DNA of 64,000 nucleotides, from contig CAZJRI010000011.1 in assembly GCA_964548025.1 (NCBI GenBank), positions 1 to 64,000 of the forward strand, read 5' to 3'. Below are positions 17,657 to 27,334 of this stretch, piece by piece. The notes below the pieces were generated by a model that was not told the origin of the DNA, ran no database searches, and saw only the letters and a list, made by a program, of their open reading frames with translations. A program made the translations under genes and the position numbers. The stretch's first letter is position 1, and each line of letters opens with the position of its first letter. This DNA comes from JAHRVQ01 sp964548025. Lineage in GTDB: Bacteria > Pseudomonadota > Gammaproteobacteria > Pseudomonadales > Azotimanducaceae.

Positions 17657-19981
17657 TTATCTGATCTTGAAGTTGTTCACGCGCTCTGCAAGATTGGCAG
17701 CCAGATCATTTAGTGAACCTGTACTTAGCTGGGTAGCCTCGGCTTTTGTAAGGACTGTTTCAGCCAGCGTCACAACCTGGGCAACACTTTCATTAATGTT
17801 GTTAGTCACGGCATTCTGCTGTTCCGCGGCTGTTGCAATCTCCATGTTCATTTCATTGAGCCTGTCGATAGCAGCCATGACTTCTTTCAGTGCCACGTCG
17901 TTATCTTCAACCGCATCAATTCCCCTTTGTGCCAGCGTATTTGATTTCTCAACGTGTTCAACACTTTGCTGCGTACCAAGCTGTACACGTTCAATCTTCT
18001 CTCTAATCTCTTCGGTCGATTGTTGCGTGCGTCCTGCGAGCATTCTGACTTCATCTGCAACTACCGCAAAACCCCTGCCTTGTTCACCTGCCCTGGCTGC
18101 TTCAATCGCCGCATTTAAGGCAAGTAGATTAGTCTGCTCAGCAATGCTCTGGATGACGTCAAGCACATCGCCAATGGCGTTACTTTCCCTCTCAAGATCC
18201 TTGATACCGCGAGCTGCGTCTCCCATTTGCTGATTGAGCTCAATCATTTCCTGACGAAGAGTACCGGCAACTTCTATGCATTGCTGGCCTTTCACCTCGG
18301 TTTCACTGACTTCGGTTGCTGCATTGGCCGAATTCTTTGCGACATCCTGGATGGCTGAAGACATTTGTTCAATCGCAACAGCAACACCATCAACACTCGT
18401 ACGTTGCAATGTTGAATTACTTCGAATCTCGGACATATCTCCATCGATACCACGCACAGCATCGTTGAGTTCAGCATTCGAAGTTTCCACACTTGAGATT
18501 GTTTCGTGAATTTGATCCATCAATGCATTGAACGAGGTCGCGAGCTGGGAGAGTTCACCCGAGCCCTTCGCAGTCAGTCTATGGGTAAGATCTTTGTGAA
18601 CTGCCAGTGTCCTGATCCCTTCAATGACCCTGGATATAGGGCGAGAGATGCTATTGCCAATCATCCTACCGGAGACAAAGGCCAGCACCGCCATGACTGC
18701 CATCACAATCACCAGGGCTGTAATCAGTTGCTGGATCAGAACTTCCCTGTCACGGAATGCTTCCGCTTCATCTATCTCACTCAGTATTGCCCACTGCAGG
18801 CCGGAAATCTCAATTGGGGCGTAGGCAGAGAGAACGGGGACATGGCGATAATCGTCAATAATAGCGAATCCTGTATCTCCCGAGAGTGACCTTAGAGCAG
18901 CATCTGTGTTCACCGGCTGTAACCCGATTGCAGAGTTCTTGGCTTCAATCCTCCCGACGACGGACGAGTCTACTCCCGCACTTCTGAGCGCAGATAAATA
19001 GCCTTCACGATTCTCGAGCAGGAATCGCCTTTGACTTCTAAGCAGTTTGTCTTTGCCAATCAAATAGGTTTCTCCGGATTCACCCAATCCAACACTGCTC
19101 CATCTCCCTTCATAGGTCATTATTTGATTAATGCGATCTATGGGCATCTGAAAAATGAGAACCCCGATCCTCTTGCCGCCATCGAATATTGGTGATGATA
19201 TGAAAGCGGCTGCCCCTTCGTAAGAAGGGTAGTAAGGCGCAAAGTCAATCATATGCGTGGAATTTGCTTCGTCACTCTCAACCGCAGATAAAAACGCTTT
19301 TGCCAGACCGGAGTTTCTATAAGGGCCATCAATCAGTGACGTGGCGAAATCCAGTTCTTTGAAGACACTGTAAATTACATGACCATTTTCAGGTTCTACA
19401 AGAAAGATATCGTAGTACCCAAATTCTTCAAGATAGGCACTGAAGTGAGGATGAAGTTCATTGTGAATCATGTCGTAGCTTGCGACAGAAGCACTATTTA
19501 GTTTGTTCTTCTCACCGAGAGGAAATGAATTCTCACTGATATAGAGCGCCTGCAGTTTCTTGCTGTTAGATTTCAACTGAGTCAGTCGATTGGCGGCACG
19601 TGCCTCAGTGCCGCTGTTTTCCGATTTGTATTTTGTACCAAACTGATTCTCGTAGTACGCCTCTAAACCGCTGCTTTCAGGGCCAGCAAGATCTCCTAGT
19701 TGACTCTCGTACAGAGCGAATGGTCCGATAAGGTCATGCATTGCATCGATAACCATGCGGTCATTTGAGAAGGTTCGAATCTGACCCTCAATCTGATGGA
19801 AATAGCTCTTTATCTGATCAGTTTTGATTTCACGGATTGCAACCAATTGGTTTTTTGCTCGTTCTTCCAGCGCCGAACCACTCAGATCGGATGCCTTAAA
19901 AGTCAAAATGCCCCCTGTGATGATGATACCGAGCAAACACAAGGCGACACAGGCAAGATTAATACTGGTAGTAATTTTCAT
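17657..19981 (-). CDS. Methyl-accepting chemotaxis protein with large periplasmic cache-type sensor
   Basis: A 774-residue chemoreceptor. Transmembrane segment 1 is about 8-28, followed by a periplasmic region of about 380 residues of probable double-cache type, transmembrane segment 2 at about 413-436, a HAMP domain, and the cytoplasmic signalling hairpin. The hairpin tip has the highly conserved EQTNLLALNAAIEAARAGEQ and FAVVADEVRMLAGRT. There is no C-terminal CheR-docking pentapeptide. It would bind a small ligand outside and control CheA and the flagellar motor or a Che-like pathway. No che or flagellar genes are in the window. It converges with the dioxygenase gene across a 72-bp gap. Confidence 0.93.
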   Translation of the reverse strand: MKITTSINLACVALCLLGIIITGGILTFKASDLSGSALEERAKNQLVAIREIKTDQIKSYFHQIEGQIRTFSNDRMVIDAMHDLIGPFALYESQLGDLAGPESSGLEAYYENQFGTKYKSENSGTEARAANRLTQLKSNSKKLQALYISENSFPLGEKNKLNSASVASYDMIHNELHPHFSAYLEEFGYYDIFLVEPENGHVIYSVFKELDFATSLIDGPYRNSGLAKAFLSAVESDEANSTHMIDFAPYYPSYEGAAAFISSPIFDGGKRIGVLIFQMPIDRINQIMTYEGRWSSVGLGESGETYLIGKDKLLRSQRRFLLENREGYLSALRSAGVDSSVVGRIEAKNSAIGLQPVNTDAALRSLSGDTGFAIIDDYRHVPVLSAYAPIEISGLQWAILSEIDEAEAFRDREVLIQQLITALVIVMAVMAVLAFVSGRMIGNSISRPISRVIEGIRTLAVHKDLTHRLTAKGSGELSQLATSFNALMDQIHETISSVETSNAELNDAVRGIDGDMSEIRSNSTLQRTSVDGVAVAIEQMSSAIQDVAKNSANAATEVSETEVKGQQCIEVAGTLRQEMIELNQQMGDAARGIKDLERESNAIGDVLDVIQSIAEQTNLLALNAAIEAARAGEQGRGFAVVADEVRMLAGRTQQSTEEIREKIERVQLGTQQSVEHVEKSNTLAQRGIDAVEDNDVALKEVMAAIDRLNEMNMEIATAAEQQNAVTNNINESVAQVVTLAETVLTKAEATQLSTGSLNDLAANLAERVNNFKIR

Positions 19982-20062
19982 ATGACTTCCGATGGTTGAG
20001 AACCAGTTCTGCTATTCCTACTTATTACTCTAGTAGAACAGCAACAGAAGTCATGGAAATAC

Positions 20063-22183
20063 TCACCCGGATTTCAGGATTTCCTCCAAACCTGCAATCA
20101 GTTCATCCCAACTCACTATTTCTCCCTCGAGGCCGGTAAAAGGTTCTGTAATCGCGAATCGCTGACTGAAGAAATTCAGCAACTTACGCACTTTCACAAC
20201 CTTCTCTGCATTTTCGCTGAGCACATCGTTGTCTGAAATCGACTCGGAGAGAAGGTCGAGATCAGGATCCAGTGCTGCATACCAGGCAAACAATTCTCTT
20301 ACTTCGCGATACAATTGCCCGTGCCGGTTGTCAGACTGCACTTCTTCAAGTGATTTAGAGAGTGACAGCAGGGGATTAATGGCAGGGTAGATATATTTGG
20401 TCGCACGGATCCGGTCCAGACTCAATTGCGCCATAAAAGGGGCTCTCAGACTGGTCCACGACTGTTCAGCGTCTCTGAAGGGTGTCATCACAATCGTTGT
20501 AACAGATCCCGGTTTTTTTGCATTCTGCGTACTGCCGAGGCGTAGATAAGTTTCTTCTACATCGCTCTCAAATCCTTCTGACGTGAGTACTACAGCAAGC
20601 ACATCTCTACCATCTTTACGAAGGGTCTCAATCATCGTCAAACCCCTTTTGTATGCTTCTCGCTGCCTCTCAGCAGATTCATTAAAGCTGACAAACTCTG
20701 ATTGGATAAATTCGCCAAGCCCGAATTCTGCCTGGTCAGCTTCCCAGTCCCTTAAGTCGAATGGGGGCTGTAGAAAACCAGTCCAGATTACCGCGCTGTT
20801 TTCCATCGATGCAATCCTGCTGCTCAGCTCGCCAAGAAGAACAACCATGCCGACCCCTGCCTTGAAGGGCAAACGGATCAAGCCTCCTTTTATGAGCGGC
20901 GTGAAAAAATCAACAGCCTTGATGCCTGTATGAATTATGTCTTTTCTGGATAGTTCTGGCTGAGATGGTTCTGGCTGAGATAGTTCTGGCTGAGATGGTT
21001 CTGGCTGGGATTGTCCTTTCCGGGACTGCCCCTTACCTTCGGTTCCTTCAACCCGAAGCAGCTTTTGAACCTCGGCATGGTCGTTAATACTTGCCCAGTC
21101 AGCGGCTGTTTTTCCAACCTTATTGACAGACCCGGCACTAACAGGTATTGCCGCACTACTATCAGTATCTTTCAGCCCGGGGTCCGCTCCATGGGCCAGT
21201 AACAGCCTCGCAATTTCACTGAATCCCCTCATCGCGGCGACATGAAGCGCTGTATTTCCACTGGCTGATTTGAGATTGGGGTTGGCACCTCTGTCTAGCA
21301 ACATTTCAACATGATTTTGCCTGTTTAGCAGGGCTGCCGTCCAAAGCGGTGGTTCCGCAGTTGCGCAGCCACAGAGACCATCTACATCTGCGCCTGCATC
21401 CAGCAACAACCTGAGCACGTCCAGATCATCGACTTCCACAGCCGTGATAATCGCAGTGGCTCTGGTCGCGAAGGGCAGCACCCCTTTATAAACCAGGTCA
21501 CGATCCCAGTTTTGCTGCGCATCCACCAGTGTCGGATGCTCATTGATCATGCGGGCTGCCTGCTCATGGTCTCCCTGCCTGATTGCAATAAAGAAATTGA
21601 TTTCATTTGAATGAGACTGTTTCAGTGAAGCTGCTGACTTAACATTAGTCATATTGTTTTCCTGCCTGAGTTTGCTACGTGCATCGCGTAGTCTTTTCTT
21701 TACCGTAGAAAGGGGCAACTCGAGAAACTCTGATATCTGATTTCCCGATGCTTCTGCAAAATAATGAAGCGCGACGATAACTCGCTGGTCCCCGGGTAGT
21801 GATTCGATGGCGTGTCGTAACTGTTCGTATTGTTCGCTTTGCAGAAGGCTGGCAACCGGTGTTGGATCATCAGAACGGATTTCTCCGATACCCTCCAGAG
21901 AGGAGACAGCCAGTTGCTTCCGCCGGGTTATTCGGTCGCAGTGTTTCAAGACGATTCGGCGGAACCAACCCGGAAATGCAATCGCTGATTTCAACTGAAT
22001 CAGATGTAAATGAGCATCAAGAAAAGCCTCTTGGGTCGCATCCCTGGCAAGTTCAATATCACCCAGCCACGAAAAAGCAGTTGCTATACCCATGGCTTCG
22101 AATTGCTTTACCAGGGCCTCAAAAGAACCCGCATCACCGGTTCTCGCTTGTTCCACAACCTCGATATAGTCAGCATGCACCAT
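20063..22183 (-). CDS. ECF-type sigma factor fused to ankyrin repeats and a degenerate F1-ATPase beta-like domain
   Basis: Three modules in 706 residues. Residues 1-175 are an ECF sigma factor: region 2 (FEALVKQFEAMG..ARDATQEAFLDA) and region 4 helix-turn-helix (LPGDQRVIVALHYF..SGNQISEFLELPLSTVKKRL). Residues 190-380 are about five ankyrin repeats (GNTALHVAAMRGFSEIARLL). A Pro/Gln linker of four SQPE(P/L) repeats follows. Residues 415-706 clearly resemble ATP synthase subunit beta: HTGIKAVDFFTPLIKGG, IYPAINPLLSLSKSLEE and RKLLNFFSQRFAITEPFTG parallel AtpD. Its Walker A reads KAGVGMVV, lacking the Lys-Thr of GAGVGKT, and the Walker B Asp and catalytic Glu are not kept, so it is probably not an ATPase. 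Ankyrin and AtpD-like parts may bind regulators; this is inference. Confidence 0.85.
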   Translation of the reverse strand: MVHADYIEVVEQARTGDAGSFEALVKQFEAMGIATAFSWLGDIELARDATQEAFLDAHLHLIQLKSAIAFPGWFRRIVLKHCDRITRRKQLAVSSLEGIGEIRSDDPTPVASLLQSEQYEQLRHAIESLPGDQRVIVALHYFAEASGNQISEFLELPLSTVKKRLRDARSKLRQENNMTNVKSAASLKQSHSNEINFFIAIRQGDHEQAARMINEHPTLVDAQQNWDRDLVYKGVLPFATRATAIITAVEVDDLDVLRLLLDAGADVDGLCGCATAEPPLWTAALLNRQNHVEMLLDRGANPNLKSASGNTALHVAAMRGFSEIARLLLAHGADPGLKDTDSSAAIPVSAGSVNKVGKTAADWASINDHAEVQKLLRVEGTEGKGQSRKGQSQPEPSQPELSQPEPSQPELSRKDIIHTGIKAVDFFTPLIKGGLIRLPFKAGVGMVVLLGELSSRIASMENSAVIWTGFLQPPFDLRDWEADQAEFGLGEFIQSEFVSFNESAERQREAYKRGLTMIETLRKDGRDVLAVVLTSEGFESDVEETYLRLGSTQNAKKPGSVTTIVMTPFRDAEQSWTSLRAPFMAQLSLDRIRATKYIYPAINPLLSLSKSLEEVQSDNRHGQLYREVRELFAWYAALDPDLDLLSESISDNDVLSENAEKVVKVRKLLNFFSQRFAITEPFTGLEGEIVSWDELIAGLEEILKSG
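20943..21005. repeat. 15-bp tandem repeat encoding the SQPE(P/L) linker
   Basis: Four near-identical 15-bp units inside the sigma-ankyrin-AtpD-like gene encode SQPEP, SQPEL, SQPEP, SQPEL. Copies alternate by one base (Pro or Leu codon). The unit length keeps the frame, so slippage would change linker length between the ankyrin and AtpD-like modules without breaking the protein. Confidence 0.8.
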
Positions 22184-22473
22184 TGTCGATACTCAATTCA
22201 GTTTCAGACAAGCCATTTCAATCGTATAGACCCACGACGATAGCCTTTGGATACCCTTCAAAGGATGTTTAATTCAAGAAATCCTCACCGGTTATTATCA
22301 TGTCAGTTGGCGATTTGTATTTTACCCCTGTGGTGACAATTTCTTCTTTATTTAGTCATCCGATATCGCAGCAATTAGAGGAGGTTGCCAACTGTTCTGA
22401 GCGTGACTAGGATTGGAACCTCACAAAGTAGACAACTGCTGCGAATTCACAACAACCCATCAAGGGCAGACCC

Positions 22474-23322
22474 ATGACCAAAACCGCCGTTCTGCATGGA
22501 ACCGAAGTACACATTGTTCATTCAGATATCATGGACTTTGACTTCCAGATATCTATTCATCGTCCCCTGGCTGATATGGGCGACCCACTGCCGGTTGTAT
22601 ACGCAACAGATGCCAATTTCGGGTTTGGATTCACCACGGATATGAACAATATGCTGCTCATGGGTGGTGAGGTACCACCTTTTCTAACCGTGGGAATCGG
22701 CTATCCGGTAGACGGTGATATCGAGTACGTAACAAACAGAAGAATGTACGATTTTTCACCTACTGTTGATAAATTCCAGGTAGGGCAGTTATCTGAATCG
22801 GAACTATCGGCAGGAAGTGTCTCCGCAGGCGGTGCTTCGTTATTCATCCAGTTTATGCGGGATGAATTATGGCCATGGATTAGCAAGCACTTCAACGTCT
22901 CGGATGATCGTACCTATGTGGGAGATTCCATGGGTGGATTGTTCGGCACTTATGTATTGTTCAACCACACCGGGTTCTTCAATCGCTATGTCATAGGCAG
23001 CCCGTGGATTTGCTGGGATCTTCCACTTTGTTTTGATTATGAAGAAGAGTATGCCCGTAACCATGACGACCTCGATGCTGTCGTATTCCTATCTGCAGGC
23101 GGAGCGGAGGATGTACTGAGCCCGGCGTTTGACCCCAACGGCGCCGAGATTTTCAAGCGGGCGGATACAGAGGCCCATACGGTAAAAATGGGCGAGTTGC
23201 TGGCATCTCGCAACTACCCTAACCTAAGACTGAAAACATTGATCTTCCCGGAAGAAACTCATTTTACTGTACCCTATGCACTCATACCTCATGGGCTGAG
23301 ATATGTTTTTCAGGCCGGGTAA
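22474..23322 (+). CDS. Putative esterase (Fes/esterase D-like alpha/beta hydrolase)
   Basis: A 282-residue cytoplasmic alpha/beta hydrolase of the putative esterase family, which includes siderophore esterases and S-formylglutathione hydrolase. The nucleophile elbow is GDSMGG (about S152), the likely His is in EETHFTVPY near residue 265, and VVYATDANFGF is the typical early strand. There is no signal peptide. ATG at 22474 has AAGGG 7 nt upstream. It is followed by another hydrolase gene 67 bp downstream on the same strand. The 290-bp gap upstream (22184-22473) is shared with the divergent sigma-fusion gene and should hold both promoters; no palindrome stood out. Confidence 0.85.
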   Translation: MTKTAVLHGTEVHIVHSDIMDFDFQISIHRPLADMGDPLPVVYATDANFGFGFTTDMNNMLLMGGEVPPFLTVGIGYPVDGDIEYVTNRRMYDFSPTVDKFQVGQLSESELSAGSVSAGGASLFIQFMRDELWPWISKHFNVSDDRTYVGDSMGGLFGTYVLFNHTGFFNRYVIGSPWICWDLPLCFDYEEEYARNHDDLDAVVFLSAGGAEDVLSPAFDPNGAEIFKRADTEAHTVKMGELLASRNYPNLRLKTLIFPEETHFTVPYALIPHGLRYVFQAG

Positions 23323-23389
23323 GAAAATCTTCGGGCGCTCTGAATCCCGGAACCAGACTAATCGCCATCGACAAAGGTGTTTTTGAACA

Positions 23390-24304
23390 ATGAATGACCA
23401 GGCAGAACAATACCAGGCAGAACAATCCAGAATCGATAGCGATTTCATCAGTCAGGGAACCAAGTGTGCGGGCTGGCTCTTCCGCCCAGAGGGCGTTGAA
23501 AACCCGCCCGTTGTGATTATTGCCCACGGTTTCGCTGGCGAACGTGCATTTGGCCTCGAAGATTTTGCCAGCGCATTTCGTGACAATGGATACGCCGCAT
23601 TTGTATTTGATTACCGCACCTTTGGTGGCAGTGAAGGCGAACCGCGTACTAATGCTGATCCGATCCATCATGGAGAGGACTGGGATGCCGCAATAGCACA
23701 CGTGCGGACCCTTACGGGAGTGGATCTCACGCGAATCGTTCTCTGGGGTACTTCATTCAGTGGCGCACATGTCATTTGTGCGGCGGCAAGGGATGGCAAG
23801 GTTGCTGCCACTATCTCTCAGGTGCCCTACTCCGGGATACCAAAAGATGGCCCCAAACCAGAAGTCATGGCATCTATTGGCATGCTCGGTCATGCCATCT
23901 TCGATTCAATAAAGACGGCGATTACCGGATCACCCCATTACGTGCCTGTTGTAGGACCACCAGGAAGTACCGCGATAATGAACACACCTGAATCCGAACC
24001 GGGTTATCTTGCACTCATACCGGAAGGTGTTACTTTTGACAATCGTGTACCGGCAAAAGCACTGACCAAACTGGCAGGCTACGACCCCGTACCTTCTGCT
24101 GAAAAGTTAACCTGTCCAGCGCTTGTCATAGCTGCTGACGAGGACTCACTGGTCCCGGTTGAACAAGCCAGGTTCATGGCATCAAAGCTTCGAAATGGTG
24201 AATTCCATACCCTGGCCTGCAACCACTTCGCACCCTACCGGGGAGAGTGGTTTGAGAAGAATGTCACTATTCAGCTAGATTTTCTGAAGAGACAGTTTTC
24301 TTAA
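23390..24304 (+). CDS. Alpha/beta hydrolase (dienelactone hydrolase / Xaa-Pro peptidase-like fold)
   Basis: 304 residues. The oxyanion segment is VVIIAHGFAG, the nucleophile elbow GTSFSG (about S122), the acid candidate in AADEDSLVP and the His in ACNHFAPY. This resembles bacterial hydrolases annotated as acetylxylan esterase- or dienelactone hydrolase-like. No signal peptide is seen, so it is cytoplasmic. It follows the esterase by 67 bp and they may share a transcript. No clear SD precedes ATG 23390. Substrate unknown. Confidence 0.85.
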   Translation: MNDQAEQYQAEQSRIDSDFISQGTKCAGWLFRPEGVENPPVVIIAHGFAGERAFGLEDFASAFRDNGYAAFVFDYRTFGGSEGEPRTNADPIHHGEDWDAAIAHVRTLTGVDLTRIVLWGTSFSGAHVICAAARDGKVAATISQVPYSGIPKDGPKPEVMASIGMLGHAIFDSIKTAITGSPHYVPVVGPPGSTAIMNTPESEPGYLALIPEGVTFDNRVPAKALTKLAGYDPVPSAEKLTCPALVIAADEDSLVPVEQARFMASKLRNGEFHTLACNHFAPYRGEWFEKNVTIQLDFLKRQFS

Positions 24305-24380
24305 GGCTGCGAATCCTTTCAGACTGAATTAGACCGTCAGCGAGTTGTACCGGGGCTGACAATCTGTTGCATTTGTAGTT

Positions 24381-25055
24381 TCACTTCGGAAATCCATACC
24401 GGTCTTTATCCAGTTGCACACCAAAACTATTCAGTGCCATCGACACCAGGTTGTACTGACCTACCGTGAACACAAGATCCATCATCTGCTTTGTATTATA
24501 TGTAGCAGCCAACTGTTGCCAGGTTTTATCGCTGATGAAGCTATCCTCGTGCAGTTCATCAGTCGCACGAATTAATGCCCTGTCATGTGCTGACCACCCT
24601 TTTGCATCCGAGCTTTTAGTTATTCGCAGTAGCTCTTCCTGGGTTATGCCCAGATCCAGTCCCATGAGGGAATGATGAGACCATTCATAGGCAGCCTGGC
24701 ACAACCACCCTATGCGCAGGATTACCAGCTCACGATCCCTTGGCGGCAGAGAGTTGGCTCTTAATATGTACGCACCAAACGGACCCCAGGCTTCAGCAAG
24801 TTCAGGATGATTGGAAAGAGTGGCAAAGATATTCAGCACATCCTCGACCTTTACTTCATTACCAAGCCTGGCCTGACTCTCGACATATTCTTTCTTCAAA
24901 GGCTGGATGCGAGGTTCACTGAGGCGCACGCCAGTAGTATCCGCCATCGCATTACTTACCAGCAAGAACAAACAAGCCAGGCCAACAGCACCTGTGAATC
25001 CGGATTTCATTCTCGTTAATCGGTTATTAGAACTATGATAGCAGTTTAAGATCAT
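24381..25055 (-). CDS. Exported carboxymuconolactone decarboxylase-like (AhpD-fold) protein
   Basis: A 224-residue protein with a signal peptide (hydrophobic core GAVGLACLFLLVSNAMA) and an AhpD-like helical fold (PPRDRELVILRIGWLCQAAYEWSHH, LIRATDELHEDSFISDKTW). The CxxC pair of peroxidase-reducing AhpD enzymes is absent. This matches the carboxymuconolactone decarboxylase-like group, which is usually cytoplasmic, so export is unusual. ATG at 25055 has a strong SD (GGGGAG, 6 nt away); an internal ATG at 25010 would give a shorter signal but has a weaker SD. Confidence 0.85.
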   Translation of the reverse strand: MILNCYHSSNNRLTRMKSGFTGAVGLACLFLLVSNAMADTTGVRLSEPRIQPLKKEYVESQARLGNEVKVEDVLNIFATLSNHPELAEAWGPFGAYILRANSLPPRDRELVILRIGWLCQAAYEWSHHSLMGLDLGITQEELLRITKSSDAKGWSAHDRALIRATDELHEDSFISDKTWQQLAATYNTKQMMDLVFTVGQYNLVSMALNSFGVQLDKDRYGFPK

Positions 25056-25156
25056 TAAGTGCTCCCCGTCAGTTAGCTGATTACTAATCTCAACATAATA
25101 CGCAGTGGAGCAGGCTCATTCAATTTTCCGTTAGGCAGGCCTGTTTTTTTAAGCGC

Positions 25157-25933
25157 TCAGGGTTTTTCAAATACAAGAACGAAACGATCTGTTTTTCCCT
25201 TTATATCGGAATCAAAAACAATCATGGAATGGCCATCATCAGGATTTCTCAATGCGCCCGATGAAGTGATAAACCTGAATCCAAATCTTTCCAGTTCAGA
25301 TTTAACGAATGACTCATGTATACGATGCAGCTCAAGGGCATCTTTCATTGCAGTATTGCCCCCCGCAGCATGATCGACAATGACCAAACGAGCAGCAGGT
25401 TTCAAACTTTCGTAAATCTGCATCATCAGGTGGTCGACATCGGCAGATGGACCAACAGGGACATATTTTTCACCGTTGTATCGGGTGGGTATGACATACA
25501 TGTCGTGATAAGCCATCACCATGATTGCCGCATCAAGCTGGTTAACTCCCAGGTCCAGGTCGACTATCTCCCTGTCGTGTCGCGTAATATTGCTAACCGA
25601 CCTGCCGTTAAACCGATCATTTAAAACATTGATACCCCAGGCGGCAAATCCACGGTTGTTATGCAGCAGCACCTCACCTTTATCACCCACTACGCTCGCC
25701 AGCAGTTCGCTGTAGTATCCACCGCTTCCGAAGATATCTACAACCCTGTTACCGGGGTGCAGGTTCAGAAGAGGAATGATCGCCTGTGGCTTACTACGTT
25801 TATCTCTCTCAATATCTGACTGAATGCGATCAGGTTTCAGAATTGCATCCGTGACTGCATCTGACCATACCGTCGCTGCACTCAGAATAACCGAAAGCAG
25901 GAAGAGGTTACTTAGCCTGCGTTCAATTTTCAC
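25157..25933 (-). CDS. SAM-dependent methyltransferase-like protein with signal peptide
   Basis: 258 residues. A signal peptide (MKIERRLSNLFLLSVILSAATVWS) precedes a Rossmann-type methyltransferase domain with the SAM-binding motif VVDIFGSGGYYSELLASVVG. The motif AAIMVMAYHDMY and the loop LVIVDHAAGG match predicted exported methyltransferases seen in several Proteobacteria. SAM is not known to be available in the periplasm, so either the protein uses another ligand or the signal acts as a membrane anchor. The gene starts at ATG 25933 and precedes the carboxymuconolactone-like gene on the same strand. Confidence 0.85.
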   Translation of the reverse strand: MKIERRLSNLFLLSVILSAATVWSDAVTDAILKPDRIQSDIERDKRSKPQAIIPLLNLHPGNRVVDIFGSGGYYSELLASVVGDKGEVLLHNNRGFAAWGINVLNDRFNGRSVSNITRHDREIVDLDLGVNQLDAAIMVMAYHDMYVIPTRYNGEKYVPVGPSADVDHLMMQIYESLKPAARLVIVDHAAGGNTAMKDALELHRIHESFVKSELERFGFRFITSSGALRNPDDGHSMIVFDSDIKGKTDRFVLVFEKP

Positions 25934-26083
25934 TTGAGCAATCTACCGGTCGCTTATAAGCAGTGCTGTTCAGCATTTTTGGACTATCCCAGGTTTGCAG
26001 AATTCATGGCACCCGTCCGTACAGCAAAAAACAGGTGAAAGCCATTATTACATAACTCGATTACCTGATCGGTAAGGGGCTGA

Positions 26084-27334
26084 CTACCCTGTTACAGCCT
26101 CCCGGATTGGAAGATAGCTGGGTCCCCGCAAATTGAAGTTCGGGCGATAAATAATCTCTTCTTCGGGTACAGCCAATTCGAACTGTGAGAATTCCCGCAA
26201 TAAACCCTTAAGAGCAGCGCTGGTTTCCATACGAGCCAGAAACTGTCCCAGACAAATGTGAATCCAGTCTCCAAATGCGAGGTGCTTCTCCTTCGGTCTA
26301 TCAAAATCCAGTTCATCAGGCCTTGGGAATACACGATCATCGCGATTTGCAGAAGCAAGGACGATGCTCACACGTTCACCAGCAGCGACCCTTTGACCAT
26401 GAAATTCAGCATCACTGGTGGCGCTACGGATTGTGAATTGAACTGAACCGTCATAGCGCAGGAATTCTTCGATAGCCGCATCTATAAGTTCCGGTCGATC
26501 ACGGAGTTCTTGCTGACGAGACGGGAATCGCGTCAGTGCTAATACAGCATTCGAGATCAGGTTCGTTGTGGTTTCATTCCCGGCGAGAAGCAGCAGGTTG
26601 ACACCAGCCAGCACCTCATCATCACTGAGTTTACTCTCATCATCGTGGGCAGCTACCAGTCGACCAATGAAATCATCAGTGGGGTTTGCATGGCGTTCGG
26701 CTATGCGATCTTTCAGGTAGGTTCGAAAATCGACAATCTCCTCGTTACGTGCCAGCACATCATCGTCACTGGCATCTGGTGGCAGAGGTGCAGTCGCCGC
26801 ATCGGACCAACGTTTAAACTGAACACCGAGTTCTGACGGAATCCCCAGTAGTTCAGCGATAATAGTGACTGGTAGAGGTTCCGCGAGATCTTTTGCCACG
26901 TCAAATACCTCACGTTCCGCTGCGCCTTCTAACAATTCGACAGAGAGCTGCTCGATGCGGGGGGCCATGCGTTTGATCTTGTTTGGTGTGAAGTCAGTGC
27001 TTAATAGCTTGCGCAGGCGGGTATGTGCAGGTCGATCAGAATTTAACATCGTCAGTGTGCCTGCTGGTGCGACTTCTTCTCGAACGATATCTGTTCGACC
27101 GATGATGCCCGGACCGTCCATCGTTGCAGCACTGGAAAACAACTCAGGATTTCGCAAGACGTGACGTACATCTTCGTAGCGTGTTAGTACCCAGCCTTGC
27201 GTCTGTTCTGACCATACAATAGGTGCTTCTTGACGGAGCCGACTGTAAAACTGGTGAGGATGTGCAATAACCTTCGGATCAAACATATCGAGCCCAAGCT
27301 GGCTCAGGGTAACAGCACTGGTTTCAGGGTTCAT
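26084..27334 (-). CDS. Cytochrome P450
   Basis: A soluble class I-type bacterial P450 of about 416 residues. The I-helix oxygen-activation motif is LLLAGNETTTNL, the ExxR and K-helix region is near IEEFLRYDGSVQFTIR, and the haem-binding Cys is in LAFGDWIHICLGQFLAR. The usual Phe-x-x-Gly of the haem loop is FGDW, and the residue before Cys is Ile, a mild departure. Electron partners (ferredoxin, reductase) are not adjacent. ATG at 27334 is chosen because the longer frame from 27397 adds residues without family likeness and a GGGA lies upstream. The substrate is unknown. Confidence 0.93.
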   Translation of the reverse strand: MNPETSAVTLSQLGLDMFDPKVIAHPHQFYSRLRQEAPIVWSEQTQGWVLTRYEDVRHVLRNPELFSSAATMDGPGIIGRTDIVREEVAPAGTLTMLNSDRPAHTRLRKLLSTDFTPNKIKRMAPRIEQLSVELLEGAAEREVFDVAKDLAEPLPVTIIAELLGIPSELGVQFKRWSDAATAPLPPDASDDDVLARNEEIVDFRTYLKDRIAERHANPTDDFIGRLVAAHDDESKLSDDEVLAGVNLLLLAGNETTTNLISNAVLALTRFPSRQQELRDRPELIDAAIEEFLRYDGSVQFTIRSATSDAEFHGQRVAAGERVSIVLASANRDDRVFPRPDELDFDRPKEKHLAFGDWIHICLGQFLARMETSAALKGLLREFSQFELAVPEEEIIYRPNFNLRGPSYLPIREAVTG

